NCBI GenBank assembly: GCA_020846105.1
Contig: JADLEN010000264.1
Coordinates: 1 to 5,787 of the forward strand
DNA: 5,787 bases
Reading direction: 5' to 3'
Source: Chitinophagaceae bacterium
GTDB taxonomy: Bacteria > Bacteroidota > Bacteroidia > Chitinophagales > Chitinophagaceae
The translations under genes and the position numbers were made by a program. Of the stretch, positions 5,256 through 5,787 are shown one piece after another. The notes under the pieces were generated by a model. That model saw only the letters and a program-made list of their open reading frames with translations, had not been told where the DNA came from and did no database searches. Every line of letters starts with the position of its first letter. Within the stretch, counting starts at the first letter, position 1.

Positions 5256-5787
5256 TTATTTCAAATCAATGATTGTAGTTTCATCAGATTTTATTTGAAA
5301 CTTCATCACTTTTTCGGGTAGGCCGGGCACCATATTATAATGTATTTCGTAAGGGCCAGGTTTCAACTCTACTACTTGGCTAGCGGGGTTGCCAGTGATA
5401 TTTACTTGCCAAAACCTAAGGTACTTATCGCCAAGCGGATAATACAAATTGGCCTTGCCCATGCTGTTGGTGTTCATTATCTGTACTACACCTGGCACAT
5501 CTATGGGTATGATGGCGGTAGCGCCAAAATTAAGGTCGAGCGAGCGCACCGTCACCGGTAGGGTGTTAATTTCTACATGGTAATTTCCCGGAGGGTAAGG
5601 CAATACGGTATCGCAATCTTGTGTCACCATTGGTTGTGGTACAAAGTTGCGTTTTACTTGTGCTTGATATTGGCCTACAGGCTTTTTGGTATTCCCTGTT
5701 TTCCATACAAATTGCAAGCTGCCACCAGCCACGGTAATTGTAATTTTATTCACCATATTGGGGGATATTTCTATATTATGCAAAAAT
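5256..5787 (-). CDS. C-terminal part of a beta-sandwich protein, possibly vWA-domain (5'-partial)
   Basis: The frame is open to the right edge and begins there without an ATG; the first possible start in the window is a TTG at 5781-5783, so this is most likely the tail of a longer protein. About 175 residues form two similar beta-rich halves. Each has a strand such as 'GGSLQFVW' or 'GVVQIMN', and a 'PPGNYHVEINTLP' (64-76) or 'LKPGPYEIHYN' (140-150) hairpin, ending in 'ETTIIDLK'. This 'PG-x-Y-x-V/I' pattern occurs in carboxypeptidase-regulatory-like and Ig-like repeats. From memory, the arrangement resembles the C-terminal region of Bacteroidota vWA-domain proteins, but the vWA domain itself would lie outside the window. 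Cellular location cannot be judged without the N-terminus. Confidence 0.55.
   Translation of the reverse strand, partial: FLHNIEISPNMVNKITITVAGGSLQFVWKTGNTKKPVGQYQAQVKRNFVPQPMVTQDCDTVLPYPPGNYHVEINTLPVTVRSLDLNFGATAIIPIDVPGVVQIMNTNSMGKANLYYPLGDKYLRFWQVNITGNPASQVVELKPGPYEIHYNMVPGLPEKVMKFQIKSDETTIIDLK

Noticed and set aside
1..5787. tRNA, rRNA, transposase or integrase genes, attachment sites
   Set aside because: No tRNA cloverleaf, rRNA-like sequence or recombinase motif was seen on either strand.

Overview
The window looks like chromosomal DNA of a member of the Bacteroidota, probably near the Chitinophagales or Sphingobacteriales. The pointers are a DUF6261 protein (a family I know only from Bacteroidota), a fused DAHP synthase/chorismate mutase of the Bacteroidota type, a lipoprotein with a charged 'CKKDED' stretch after the lipidated cysteine, several TAnnTTTG-like -7 promoter boxes, and starts without Shine-Dalgarno sequences. 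Lineage below phylum is inference.

Left part (1-1122): the last 44 codons of an unidentified plus-strand gene face a convergent, very AT-rich minus-strand gene for a DUF2971 protein. Two sampled 60-base lines of that gene are 22-27% G+C, against about 52-55% in sampled lines of the DUF6261 and aroF genes, so it is probably a recent acquisition.

Centre (1123-2303): between the DUF2971 gene and the plus-strand DUF6261 gene lies the most unusual object here. It is an array of four evenly spaced 26-27 nt hairpins (centres about 1312.5, 1354, 1395.5 and 1436.5) separated by 15-nt A-rich linkers that are nearly identical. The arm sequences differ between hairpins but pairing is kept. Many pairs are G-T, which are stable as G-U only in plus-strand RNA, so the array probably works as RNA (or single-stranded DNA) of the strand that reads into DUF6261. 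A strong bidirectional terminator follows DUF6261.

Right part (2304-5787): five minus-strand genes in a row. In transcription order they are the C-terminal part of a beta-sandwich protein (possibly a vWA-domain protein, cut by the window edge), an ElaA-like GNAT acetyltransferase, the bifunctional DAHP synthase/chorismate mutase, a class I SAM methyltransferase with a non-ATG start, and a small lipocalin-like lipoprotein with its own promoter. The first four are 27-49 bp apart and may be co-transcribed, but they do not form an obvious pathway. Only the DAHP synthase/chorismate mutase has a clear metabolic role, in aromatic amino acid synthesis.
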